A stretch of DNA of 52,637 bases from Clostridia bacterium (GTDB taxonomy: Bacteria; Bacillota; DSM-12270; Thermacetogeniales; Thermacetogeniaceae), in assembly GCA_902812385.1 (NCBI GenBank), contig CADDZD010000010.1, positions 1-52,637 on the forward strand, read 5' to 3'. Shown piece by piece: positions 19,168 to 26,954 of the stretch. The notes under the pieces were generated by a model, which saw nothing but the letters and a program-made list of their open reading frames with translations, was not told the DNA's origin and did no database searches. Made by a program: the position numbers and the translations under genes. Position 1 is the stretch's first letter. Every line of letters begins with the position of its first letter.

Positions 19168-19976
19168 GCGAAATGAAAGTAGCGCTGACCGTTGCCGGTT
19201 CCGACTCCTGCGGAGGGGCGGGAATCCAGGCCGACCTGAAAACCTTCGGCGCCCTGGGGGTGTACGGCATGAGCGTGATCACCGCCGTTACCGCCCAGAA
19301 CACCACGGGGGTCGTGAGCGTAAGGGAACTGGATGTGGAGATCATCCGGGACCAGATCGACTGCCTGTTTGAAGACATCGAGATCGATGCGGTGAAGATC
19401 GGGATGGTCTCCAGCATTGAAATAATCGATGTCATCGGGGAGCGCCTGCGGGCCCACCGGGCGCGGAACATCGTGGTCGACCCCGTCATGGTATCCAAAA
19501 GCGGCTGCCACCTGCTCAGGCCGGAGTCCCGCCAGGAGCTGGTGGAGGTGCTGTTCCCCATGGCGGAGGTGGTCACGCCGAACCTGTTCGAGGCCGGGGT
19601 GATCACCGGGATGCAGATCGAAAACCTTGAGCAAATGGAAGAGGCGGCCGCCAGGATCCACGAGCTCGGGGCAAAAAATGTGGTGGTGAAAGGGGGACAT
19701 CTCACCGGGGATGCCGTCGACGTGCTGTATGACGGTGAGCACTTCAGGCACCTCCGCGGGAGGAGAATAGACACCAAAAACACCCACGGCACCGGCTGCA
19801 CCTTTTCCTCGGCCATAGCCGCCTACCTGGCCACCGGCTATCCGGTGGTTGAGGCGGTAAGGCGCGCCAAGGAGTACATCACCGGGGCGATTGAACACTC
19901 CTTCCGGCTCGGCCATGGGGTCGGTCCCACCGACCACTTTTATCTCTACCGGAAGGAGGCGATCGGCCGTGGATGA
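19164..19976 (+). CDS. thiD: Hydroxymethylpyrimidine/phosphomethylpyrimidine kinase
   Basis: A 270-residue ribokinase-fold enzyme that phosphorylates HMP and HMP-P. Motifs: VAGSDSCGGAGIQADLKTF at the N-terminus, VDPVMVSKSG, and the ATP/anion-hole sequence NTHGTGCTFSSAIAA. It overlaps the preceding gene by four bases (ATGA type) and the following cytX start by eight. Works on HMP made by ThiC or imported by CytX. Confidence 0.95.
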   Translation: MSEMKVALTVAGSDSCGGAGIQADLKTFGALGVYGMSVITAVTAQNTTGVVSVRELDVEIIRDQIDCLFEDIEIDAVKIGMVSSIEIIDVIGERLRAHRARNIVVDPVMVSKSGCHLLRPESRQELVEVLFPMAEVVTPNLFEAGVITGMQIENLEQMEEAAARIHELGAKNVVVKGGHLTGDAVDVLYDGEHFRHLRGRRIDTKNTHGTGCTFSSAIAAYLATGYPVVEAVRRAKEYITGAIEHSFRLGHGVGPTDHFYLYRKEAIGRG

Positions 19977-21195
19977 AGCGAAAAAAACCGGCGGCTTCAG
20001 CTTTTTCACCCTGTGGTTCGGCGCTGCCGTTTCCCTGGCGGAGATCATGACCGGCAGCCTGCTCGCTCCGCTGGGAATTAAAAAGGGGATCGCAGCCATC
20101 CTGGCCGGGCACCTGATCGGCACCCTGATCCTGGCCCTGGTGGGTATGATCGGGTTCCAGAGGAGAAGCCCCTCCCTGGTTTCCAGCCGGCTCTCCCTCG
20201 GCAGGTACGGCTCATATATCATTTCCATCTTCAACATCCTCCAGCTGGTGGGCTGGACGGCGATCATGCTCATCCAGTGCACCCGGTCGCTGCAGACCAT
20301 CACCGGCAAGCTCTTCGGGTTTCAGAACTTTGCCGTCCTGGCCATTGTTACCGGTATCCTGGTCGCCGTCTGGGCGCTGTACATCGAGCGGGGGATAAAC
20401 CTGGTGAACGATGCGGCGGTGATCCTCCTGCTGATTCTGAGCATTGTCATGCTGAAGGCGGTCCTGCCGGGAGGGGAGGTGCACCGGGTTGCCGGAAGCA
20501 TCTCCTTCGGAGCCGCCCTGGAGATGAGCGTGGTGATGCCCCTCTCCTGGGTGCCGCTGATCTCCGACTACACCATGTCCGGGCGCAGCGCCCGGGGCAG
20601 CTTCTTCGGGAGTTTCTGGGGTTACTTCTTGGGCAGCTCGTTCATGTACATCACAGGGCTGCTGTCGGCGATTTATGCCGGGACTCCCGACCCCATTGCG
20701 GTCCTCATGCAGCTCAATCTCGGGCTTTCCGCCCTGCTGATCGTGGTCCTGTCGACCGTTACCACCACCTTCCTCGACGTCTATTCCGCGGTGATGTCCA
20801 CCCTGAACCTCACCTCCCGAGTGTCGAGGAAACACCTGATCCTGATCTTTTCAGGGCTGGGAACGCTGCTTGCCCTGTTTTTCCCGATGGAGCAGTACCA
20901 GAACTTCCTGTACATGATCGGGTCCCTCTTCGCCCCGGTGTTCTCGGTGGTGATCCTGGACTACTTCCTGTTCAAGGAGGACAGAACCGGAGATCTCTTC
21001 AATATCGAAGGTTTGCTTGCGGCGGCCGTCGGGGTAGTTGCCTACTACGCGGTACTTAAATACGACCTGGTGCTGGGCTCGACCATACCCTCCATGCTGG
21101 CCACGGCAGTTGCCTATCTGGCCTTCCGGTTTGTAAAGCACAACTTTCTTTGGAAGGAGAGAGAGACATGGTCAACGAAATTGCAGAGGTCTTGA
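19969..21195 (+). CDS. cytX: CytX-type hydroxymethylpyrimidine permease (NCS1 family)
   Basis: A 408-residue membrane transporter with about 12 hydrophobic segments. GTG at 19969 follows GGAAGGAGG; it lies inside the end of thiD. The first helix (FTLWFGAAVSLAEIMTGSLLAPLG) and the SRLSLGRYGSYI loop are characteristic of cytosine/HMP permeases of the NCS1 family. Co-transcription with thiD and thiM points to salvage of the thiamine pyrimidine. Confidence 0.88.
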   Translation: MDEAKKTGGFSFFTLWFGAAVSLAEIMTGSLLAPLGIKKGIAAILAGHLIGTLILALVGMIGFQRRSPSLVSSRLSLGRYGSYIISIFNILQLVGWTAIMLIQCTRSLQTITGKLFGFQNFAVLAIVTGILVAVWALYIERGINLVNDAAVILLLILSIVMLKAVLPGGEVHRVAGSISFGAALEMSVVMPLSWVPLISDYTMSGRSARGSFFGSFWGYFLGSSFMYITGLLSAIYAGTPDPIAVLMQLNLGLSALLIVVLSTVTTTFLDVYSAVMSTLNLTSRVSRKHLILIFSGLGTLLALFFPMEQYQNFLYMIGSLFAPVFSVVILDYFLFKEDRTGDLFNIEGLLAAAVGVVAYYAVLKYDLVLGSTIPSMLATAVAYLAFRFVKHNFLWKERETWSTKLQRS

Positions 21196-21971
21196 AAAAG
21201 GTAAGAGAAAGCACCCCCCTTGTCCAGTGCATCACGAACTATGTCACCGTTAACGATGTCGCCAACATCCTCCTCTGCTTCGGCGCCTCTCCGGCGATGG
21301 TGGAGGTCCGGGGTGAGGTCGAGGAGTTTGCGGAGGCGATCTCGGCCCTGTACATCAACCTCGGCACCCTGACCGGGGAACAGAAAGAAGCGGCCGTCGC
21401 CGCCGCCCGCAGGGCGACGGAACTGGGGAAACCCATCGTGCTCGACCCGGTCGCCTGCGGGGCGATTTCGAGGAGGAGGGAGGTCGTCCGGGAACTGCTG
21501 GACTGCTCCAGGATTACGGTGATCAAGGGAAACACCGGGGAGATCAAGTCCCTGGCGGGGTACTCGGGAAAGATGAGAGGGGTGGATTCGGTGGATGAGG
21601 GTGAAGGGATATTGGATGCCTGCCGGAGCCTGGCGGAGCGCCTGAACACGGTGGTGGCGGCTACAGGCAAGACCGATGTGGTGAGCGACGGCAGGCGCAC
21701 CTGCCTGGTGGAAAACGGCACACCCCTCTTTACCCTCGTGACCGGTTCCGGCTGCATGGCCGGCGCCCTGGCCGCGGCTGCCGCCGCCGTGGAGGGTGAC
21801 GGGTTTGTGGCGAGCGCGGCGGCGCTGGCGGCAATGGGGATAGCGGGAGAGAAGGCGGCGGAACTGAGCGGGGCCGGGGCCCCCGGAACCTTCCGGGTGC
21901 GGCTTTTTGATGCGGTTTACGGCCTGACGGGAGAGGAGGCGGCAAAAAGGTGCAGAATCCGGCTCGTGTAG
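21168..21971 (+). CDS. thiM: Hydroxyethylthiazole kinase
   Basis: A 267-residue ribokinase-fold kinase for salvage of the thiazole alcohol. ATG at 21168 with AAGGAG upstream; it overlaps cytX by 28 bases. Motifs: PLVQCITNYVTVNDVAN, GASPAM, LDPVACGA, and VTGSGCMAGALAAA (GSGC anion hole). Its product joins HMP-diphosphate through ThiE. Confidence 0.95.
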   Translation: MVNEIAEVLKKVRESTPLVQCITNYVTVNDVANILLCFGASPAMVEVRGEVEEFAEAISALYINLGTLTGEQKEAAVAAARRATELGKPIVLDPVACGAISRRREVVRELLDCSRITVIKGNTGEIKSLAGYSGKMRGVDSVDEGEGILDACRSLAERLNTVVAATGKTDVVSDGRRTCLVENGTPLFTLVTGSGCMAGALAAAAAAVEGDGFVASAAALAAMGIAGEKAAELSGAGAPGTFRVRLFDAVYGLTGEEAAKRCRIRLV

Positions 21972-22588
21972 ATTACACCCTGTACCTGGTTACAGACCGG
22001 GGTATCCTGGGGGGAAGGGATCTCTTCGAGGCCGTCGAGGCCGCTATCCGGGGGGGCGTCACCCTGCTCCAGCTCAGGGAAAAGGAGGCCTCCGGCCGGG
22101 AGTTCTACGAACTCGCCCTGCAGATGAAGAGGGTCGCCGCTTCCCATCACATCCCGCTGATCATCAACGACAGGCTGGACATCGCCCTGGCGGTGGATGC
22201 CGACGGCCTGCACGTGGGCCAGGACGACCTGCCGGTGGATGTCGCCAGGAGGCTCTTAGGCCCGGGAAAGATCCTGGGGTGTTCGGTCTCCAATGAGGAG
22301 GAGGCGGTGCAGGCGGAAAGAGCTGGCGCCGACTACCTGGGGGCGGGGATCGTCTATCCGACGGGCAGCAAGGAGATGGTCACCCCGCCCATCGGGGTGG
22401 AGGGGCTGCGGAGGATCAAAGAGGTGATTTCCATACCGGTGGTCGGGATCGGTGGGATCGGTTTACATAATATAGAGGCGGTGAGAGAAGCAGGGGTTGA
22501 CGGAATCGCCGTCATCTCCGCCATCCTGGGGAGCCGGGACATTGAGGAGGCGGCCAGAGATCTGGCTGACGCCTGGAGGCGGGTATGA
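21950..22588 (+). CDS. thiE: Thiamine phosphate synthase, copy 2
   Basis: A 212-residue canonical ThiE. GTG start inside the end of thiM, with AGGAGG ten bases before. YLVTDRG, LLQLREKEASGREFYELAL, LIINDRLDIALAVDADGLHVGQ, GAGIVYPTGSKE and GIGGIGLHN match the family closely, including the INDR substrate motif that copy 1 lacks. Placed with the salvage genes, while copy 1 precedes the biosynthetic thiC. Confidence 0.95.
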   Translation: MQNPARVDYTLYLVTDRGILGGRDLFEAVEAAIRGGVTLLQLREKEASGREFYELALQMKRVAASHHIPLIINDRLDIALAVDADGLHVGQDDLPVDVARRLLGPGKILGCSVSNEEEAVQAERAGADYLGAGIVYPTGSKEMVTPPIGVEGLRRIKEVISIPVVGIGGIGLHNIEAVREAGVDGIAVISAILGSRDIEEAARDLADAWRRV

Positions 22589-23214
22589 AACGGGTATTCT
22601 TCACCGACTTTGATGGAACCATCACCAACAAGGATACCTGTGTGGCGATGGTGGAGGCCTTTGCCTCCGAAGGCTGGCGGGAGATCAACGAGATGTGGGA
22701 AAGGAAGGAGATCTCCACCGAGGAGTGCGCCAACAGGATCTTGCGGCTCATCAAGGCCGGGCCGGAGGAGGTCCGGAAGCTGGTGGAGTCTGTGGAAATA
22801 GACGCATCCTTCAAGGATTTCCTGGCACTCTGCCGGGAGCGCGGCTGGCGGGTCTACGTCCTGAGCGACGGGTACGACTTCAACATCGAGCTTATCTTTA
22901 AAAAATACGGGATCGACGTGCCGTACTACGCCAACCGGATGGTGTATGACGGCGGGTTCCAGATTAAGTGCCCTTACAGCAACCCGGACTGTGGGAACTG
23001 CGGGACCTGCAAGAAAAGGTTGATGGAGGAACTGAGAAAACCCGGGGAGCAGGTGGTGTACATCGGCGACGGTTATTCCGACACCTGCCCCGCCGCCCAT
23101 GCCGACCTGGTGTTCGCAAAGGGGACGCTGTACAGATACTGCCGGGAAAAGGGTATACCGGTGATGCCTTTCGATAGCTTCAGGGATATAATAGAGGCTG
23201 TGGAGAGGTTGTGA
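22585..23214 (+). CDS. HAD phosphatase (MtnX/phosphoserine phosphatase-like), probable thiamine phosphate phosphatase
   Basis: A 209-residue HAD hydrolase overlapping thiE by four bases. The nucleophile motif is FTDFDGTIT, motif II VLSDGYDF, and the Mg motif GDGYSDTCPAA. A Cys-rich insert (CPYSNPDCGNCGTC) near residue 130 could bind zinc. Alone the family is assigned to methionine salvage or to serine. Here the gene lies between thiE and thiN, which needs free thiamine, so dephosphorylation of thiamine monophosphate is the likely job. This is inference from context. Confidence 0.85.
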   Translation: MKRVFFTDFDGTITNKDTCVAMVEAFASEGWREINEMWERKEISTEECANRILRLIKAGPEEVRKLVESVEIDASFKDFLALCRERGWRVYVLSDGYDFNIELIFKKYGIDVPYYANRMVYDGGFQIKCPYSNPDCGNCGTCKKRLMEELRKPGEQVVYIGDGYSDTCPAAHADLVFAKGTLYRYCREKGIPVMPFDSFRDIIEAVERL

Positions 23215-23288
23215 ATGCAGCGCAGAACTCGCTGGAAGTCACCTGCTTTCTTATTTAATACAGCCTGGAACAGCTGGGGGTTCGGAGG

Positions 23289-23933
23289 ATGAGGTTCCTG
23301 ATCATGGCCAACGGGGAATACGGCGACCCGGCATGGTATAAAGGCCGTACGGAGCGGTTCGACCGGGTTGTCTGCGCCGACGGGGGGACGGCCGCCGCCC
23401 GCAGGCTGGGCATCGTCCCGGACTGGATCGTGGGGGACATGGACTCCATCCGGGAGGAGGACCGCGCCTTCATGGAGAGGGCGGGCGTCAGGTTTGAAAC
23501 CTATCCGGCGGAAAAGGATTTTACCGACACCCAGCTGGCCCTGGATCTCGCTCGGAGAGAGGGCGCCCGGGAGGTGGCGGTCTGGGGCGGAACCGGTTCC
23601 CGCCTGGATCACACCCTTTCCAACCTCTTCAACGCCGCGAAGCTCGTTGAAGGCGGCATCGAGGTCCGCTTCGAGGCGCCCGGCTTGACCATCTACCTGG
23701 TCGGGAACCGGCTGATCGTGCCGGGCAGAGTCGGGGACACCGTATCCGTACTGGTTCTGGGGGACCGGGCGACAGGGGTAACCGAGGAGGGGTTCCGGTA
23801 CCCCCTCCATCAGGCGATTCTGGACGGAAGGTGCCAGTATGCGGTTTCCAACGTCATCACCGAGCCGAACCCCTGCATCCGGGTCGCAACCGGCATCCTG
23901 GCGGTTTTTCATTACCGTAGCCTGCCGGAATAA
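23289..23933 (+). CDS. thiN: Thiamine pyrophosphokinase
   Basis: A 214-residue enzyme converting thiamine and ATP to TPP. Motifs: VVCADGGTAAARRLGI, VGDMDSI, the metal/substrate stretch EKDFTDTQLALDLA, and a C-terminal beta domain. The ATG at 23289 has GGGGG eight bases upstream. No ThiL-like thiamine-phosphate kinase is seen in the locus, so TPP would come from free thiamine. Last gene of the thiamine block. Confidence 0.93.
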   Translation: MRFLIMANGEYGDPAWYKGRTERFDRVVCADGGTAAARRLGIVPDWIVGDMDSIREEDRAFMERAGVRFETYPAEKDFTDTQLALDLARREGAREVAVWGGTGSRLDHTLSNLFNAAKLVEGGIEVRFEAPGLTIYLVGNRLIVPGRVGDTVSVLVLGDRATGVTEEGFRYPLHQAILDGRCQYAVSNVITEPNPCIRVATGILAVFHYRSLPE

Positions 23934-24055
23934 AGACCGTGCCCCGGGATACCGGGCCGGGCGGTGCGGCATGCTCCGGGAGAAGGTGTCCGCACTCGCA
24001 TCCCGACCTGTCCTCCTCGCGTCGCCTGTCATGTTACCCGGCCTTCCATAGGTCG

Positions 24056-24153
24056 CCCAGCACTCACTGCTGCTTCGTGAGCTGTAGAAGACAAAAAACA
24101 GAATTATTAAAACTAAAGGCCGATTCTGAAACAGAGTGTCGGTGAGTGTTGGG
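24056..24153 (+). repeat. Free-standing 98-bp palindromic element (family of the nested insert)
   Basis: Ends CCCAGCACTCAC and GTGAGTGTTGGG. It matches, in reverse complement, the insert at 11867-11961, with scattered substitutions inside. TCG occurs directly on both sides (possible 3-bp target duplication). No coding capacity; shape and size suggest a MITE-like or REP-like element. Confidence 0.85.
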
Positions 24154-24234
24154 TCGCCCGCCGGTAGACCCGGCGGGTATTTTCATACTTTGTTGGTGCC
24201 GCTGGAGGCGTGGTGGTCTGCCCAGTAAATACGT

Positions 24235-24441
24235 TCTGGTTATCCTTGCTGGCGCAGCGACCTACGGAGGTTGTTACTCGCCCTTGACGAAGGAGCAGCC
24301 AACGGCAGCCGAAGCGAAACAGGAATTTGATAGGCGACTATGCGCCATGGATGGCGTCATAGGAGCCGGTCGGCTGCCGTCTGCGACGAGTACTAGGGCG
24401 AGTTCAACCGGAGTCCGGGAGCAAGCGCAAGGATAACCAGA
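24235..24441 (+). repeat. Palindromic element, copy C (207 bp)
   Basis: The same 15-bp terminal inverted repeats as copies A and B (24235-24249 and 24427-24441), in the same orientation as A. The central hairpin differs in sequence (GGCGACTATGCGCCATGGATGGCGTC) but keeps its folding. The region 23934-24534 between thiN and malQ otherwise holds only this and the 98-bp element. Confidence 0.9.
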
Positions 24442-24534
24442 TTTCATCCTCTGTTGGTGGTGCTGTAGGCGGCGTGTTGGCCTGCCCTGCGGCTGCCGGC
24501 AGGATGCTTCATGCGGTACCTGCCCGTCCGAATT

Positions 24535-26679
24535 TCACCTGCCCCTTCTCAGGCGGTTGATCTCCCGCAGCCTCTCCGTAATCTCGGGCAGGCGGGTAAG
24601 GGTTTCCAGGGGATAATGCGCCTTGCGCCGCCAGTTGGGATATCCTTTGAGATCGGGAGCATTTTGTGGGGCCTTTTCCAGCCAGAGGTCCTCGAGGTTG
24701 ACAATGAGGATCCGGGCCGGGCTGCCGGCCAGGTATGCCAGGCAGGCTTTCAGGACGGCCTCCGCACTGTTTTGAGAGGGATCAAGCCGGCCCTGGCGGT
24801 GCAGGAAGTCGAGCAGGGCCGTTTCTTCCCCGGTGTTTATGTTTTCCCAGAAGTGGGCAAAGGGGCGCATGTCATGGGTGTTCAGGCATGCCAGGGCGTC
24901 GCTCGGGGCAGGGCGCAGCACATTCTGTGGATCGTTCGTGAATTCAAAGGGGAGTACATACATCCCGTAGACCCCGTGCCGGCTCATAGTTGGCCGGACG
25001 TAGTCGGGAACGGTGCCCAGATCCTCGCCCACCACCAGCGTCCTGTACCTGGTGGATTCCAGGGCCAGGATGGCGTAGAATTCCTCGGCACGGTAGTGTA
25101 CGTAGACGCCTTCCCGGGCGGCCATGCCTTTAGGCACCCAGAAAAGCCGGTGCAGCCCCATGACGTGATCTATGCGGAGGACCCCGGCATGCTGGAAGTG
25201 GTTGCGCAGGCAGGCAATGTAGTAGCGATACCCCTGTTCCCGGATTCGCTCCGGGTGCAGGGGGGGCATCCCCCAATCCTGACCCTCGCTGAAGAACAGG
25301 TCCGGTGGCGCCCCACTGCTTGCTTCCAGGGCGAAGGCCGAACGCTCCCTCCAGGTATCGTATCCGGCGGCATGCACTCCTAAAGGCAGGTCCAGGTAAA
25401 GCCCCACTCCCCCCTGCCGGGCCTGTGCCGCAGCCGCCCGCAGCTGTTCGTGTGCCAGCCACTGGACGTAGAGATGATAGCGGACGGCATCAGGGCTGTA
25501 ATCCCCTTCCTGCAGGATTCCATCCCGCATCTGCTCCGGCCAGGCCGGCCAGCCGGCGTGCTGCCGCTCAGCGGCGGCCCGGAAGCGGGCGTAATCCAGA
25601 GCCGCAGGGTTTGCGGCCAACCAGCGGTGCAGCTCTTCCTGCCGGGTGGAACCCCGGGCGAAAAAGCAGCGTGCCAGGTGTTCCAGGATGCCGCGCTTGA
25701 CGGCCATGCCGCGGCGGTAATCCACCAGGGGAGCCGCCCGCAAAGACTCAAGTTCCTGTCGAAATGAAGGAGAGTTCAGGAGGGCCTGCGCTTCGGCGCT
25801 CTGCAAGAGTTCCGGAACCCTGGTAACATCCAGGTAGAACTCGTTCCAGAAGAGGCGGCTGACCGGCATGTAGGGGCTCGGTTCGAAGGGTTCGTCCAGA
25901 AAAGAGGCAAGCAGGGGGAGGGAGCCCACCGTGCCGCCTCCCAGTTCCTGTACCCAATGCACCAGGGCTTCCAGGTCGGTGAAGTCTCCTGAGCCCCAGC
26001 TTTTCCCGGAATGGAGGGCATAGAGGGGGATGAAAACTCCCCAGATCCTGCCTTCTGCTCCCGGAGGAAGGATGTAAAGCCGGCGTGGTGCGCTGATCAC
26101 CAGCGTTTCGGATCTGCAGCCGGGATGAGCCAGTATAAGCCTGTGGTATCCCAAGGGCAGCTTCGGGGGTAGTACGAGCTGCTTTACCACATAGTCGTTC
26201 TCCTCCACCGTTTCGGCCTGGAGCACCGGTAGGGTGGACAGGTCGCAGTACCAGCGGCACTCCTCCCCTGTTTCCAGCAGCAGGCAGCAGTCGGCAGGGC
26301 CGTCTGCGCACTCGGCCGGGAGGTTCAGGGAGGTCCCGGTAAGCTCTCCCTCCCATGCCACCACCACCGGCTCGAGGCAGTGCTGCCGCTGTTCCTTCCT
26401 GCGGTGGCGGATTGCCTCGGGCACGTCGCCCATTCCGGCCACAGGCGCCCCCAGCGCCCGGAGCACCGCCAGCAGCGAGGGTGGTTCCGCCTGCCGGGGG
26501 ATTCCCTCTTTACCATAGGCGGTTACCTCTACACCGTACAGCCGCGCCAGCTGCAGAAGCTGTTGAATATCTTTTTCCCCATTTATAGCGGCCACACCAC
26601 CAATCCTGTGCAGTTTTTCTACAACGAATCGAACTGATTGCCGGGTTAGGAGAATGTTTAGAGGCAGTGATGTTCTCAA
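24535..26679 (-). CDS. malQ: 4-alpha-glucanotransferase (GH77 amylomaltase)
   Basis: Up to 714 residues. The first start is TTG at 26679; a GTG at 26595 (giving 686 residues) is about as likely, since homology begins near LLQLARLYGVEV. The enzyme transfers maltosyl or longer alpha-1,4-glucan segments between oligosaccharides in glycogen/maltodextrin metabolism. Catalytic motifs in order: RIDHVMGL (nucleophile Asp), VVGEDLGTVPDYV (acid/base Glu) and LNTHDMRPF (stabilising Asp). The N-terminal ~190-residue domain is the type found in longer bacterial MalQ. It stands alone, flanked by palindromic elements on both sides. Confidence 0.93.
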   Translation of the reverse strand: MRTSLPLNILLTRQSVRFVVEKLHRIGGVAAINGEKDIQQLLQLARLYGVEVTAYGKEGIPRQAEPPSLLAVLRALGAPVAGMGDVPEAIRHRRKEQRQHCLEPVVVAWEGELTGTSLNLPAECADGPADCCLLLETGEECRWYCDLSTLPVLQAETVEENDYVVKQLVLPPKLPLGYHRLILAHPGCRSETLVISAPRRLYILPPGAEGRIWGVFIPLYALHSGKSWGSGDFTDLEALVHWVQELGGGTVGSLPLLASFLDEPFEPSPYMPVSRLFWNEFYLDVTRVPELLQSAEAQALLNSPSFRQELESLRAAPLVDYRRGMAVKRGILEHLARCFFARGSTRQEELHRWLAANPAALDYARFRAAAERQHAGWPAWPEQMRDGILQEGDYSPDAVRYHLYVQWLAHEQLRAAAAQARQGGVGLYLDLPLGVHAAGYDTWRERSAFALEASSGAPPDLFFSEGQDWGMPPLHPERIREQGYRYYIACLRNHFQHAGVLRIDHVMGLHRLFWVPKGMAAREGVYVHYRAEEFYAILALESTRYRTLVVGEDLGTVPDYVRPTMSRHGVYGMYVLPFEFTNDPQNVLRPAPSDALACLNTHDMRPFAHFWENINTGEETALLDFLHRQGRLDPSQNSAEAVLKACLAYLAGSPARILIVNLEDLWLEKAPQNAPDLKGYPNWRRKAHYPLETLTRLPEITERLREINRLRRGR

Positions 26680-26742
26680 CTTTATTTTTTACCCCGCGGA
26701 CTTTTTAATGTATCCAGCGTCATCCATTGAAACCCTCCCCGG

Positions 26743-26778
26743 CCCTGAAAATATATTCCGATTTATCCTTGCGCTTGC
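26743..26778 (-). repeat. Partial palindromic-element copy F (tail only)
   Basis: CCCTGAAAATATATTCCGAT followed by TTATCCTTGCGCTTGC. Its reverse complement matches the right end of the element plus the tail seen at 31514-31550. Lies between malQ and valS. Confidence 0.7.
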
Positions 26779-26794
26779 ATGATTCGGCGGCTTG

Positions 26795-26824
26795 TTGACA
26801 AGGGCTTGGGAAAAACCGTACAAT
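26795..26824 (+). promoter_or_regulatory. valS: Candidate valS promoter
   Basis: TTGACA (26795-26800), an 18-base spacer and TACAAT (26819-26824). A near-consensus sigma-A promoter about 130 bases before valS. Confidence 0.7.
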
Positions 26825-26844
26825 TGGAGCAGGAGCCTGAATTC

Positions 26845-26884
26845 AACTCCTTTCGTCCCGCACCGGGTGAAAGGAGTTTTGTAT
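26845..26884 (+). terminator. Leader hairpin/terminator before valS
   Basis: AACTCCTTTC and GAAAGGAGTT form a ten-base-pair stem with an inner CCCG/CGGG pairing, followed by TTTTGTAT. It lies some 20 bases after the predicted -10 box. That is far too short a distance for a T-box leader, and no AGGGTGGNACCGCG motif is visible. It may be an attenuator of unknown signal. Confidence 0.55.
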
Positions 26885-26954
26885 AGAAGTCATTAAGGCC
26901 ATTGCTATCAAGAACGACGCCCTGAAGGGGTTTTTCAGGAGGCTTGCCGAAGAA

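Noticed and set aside
17547-20309. A 920-codon minus-strand open frame across thiC-thiD-cytX
   Set aside because: It is the antisense of well-supported thiamine genes, an effect of GC-rich codon use. It has low-complexity His/Pro/Gly-rich content and no family resemblance.
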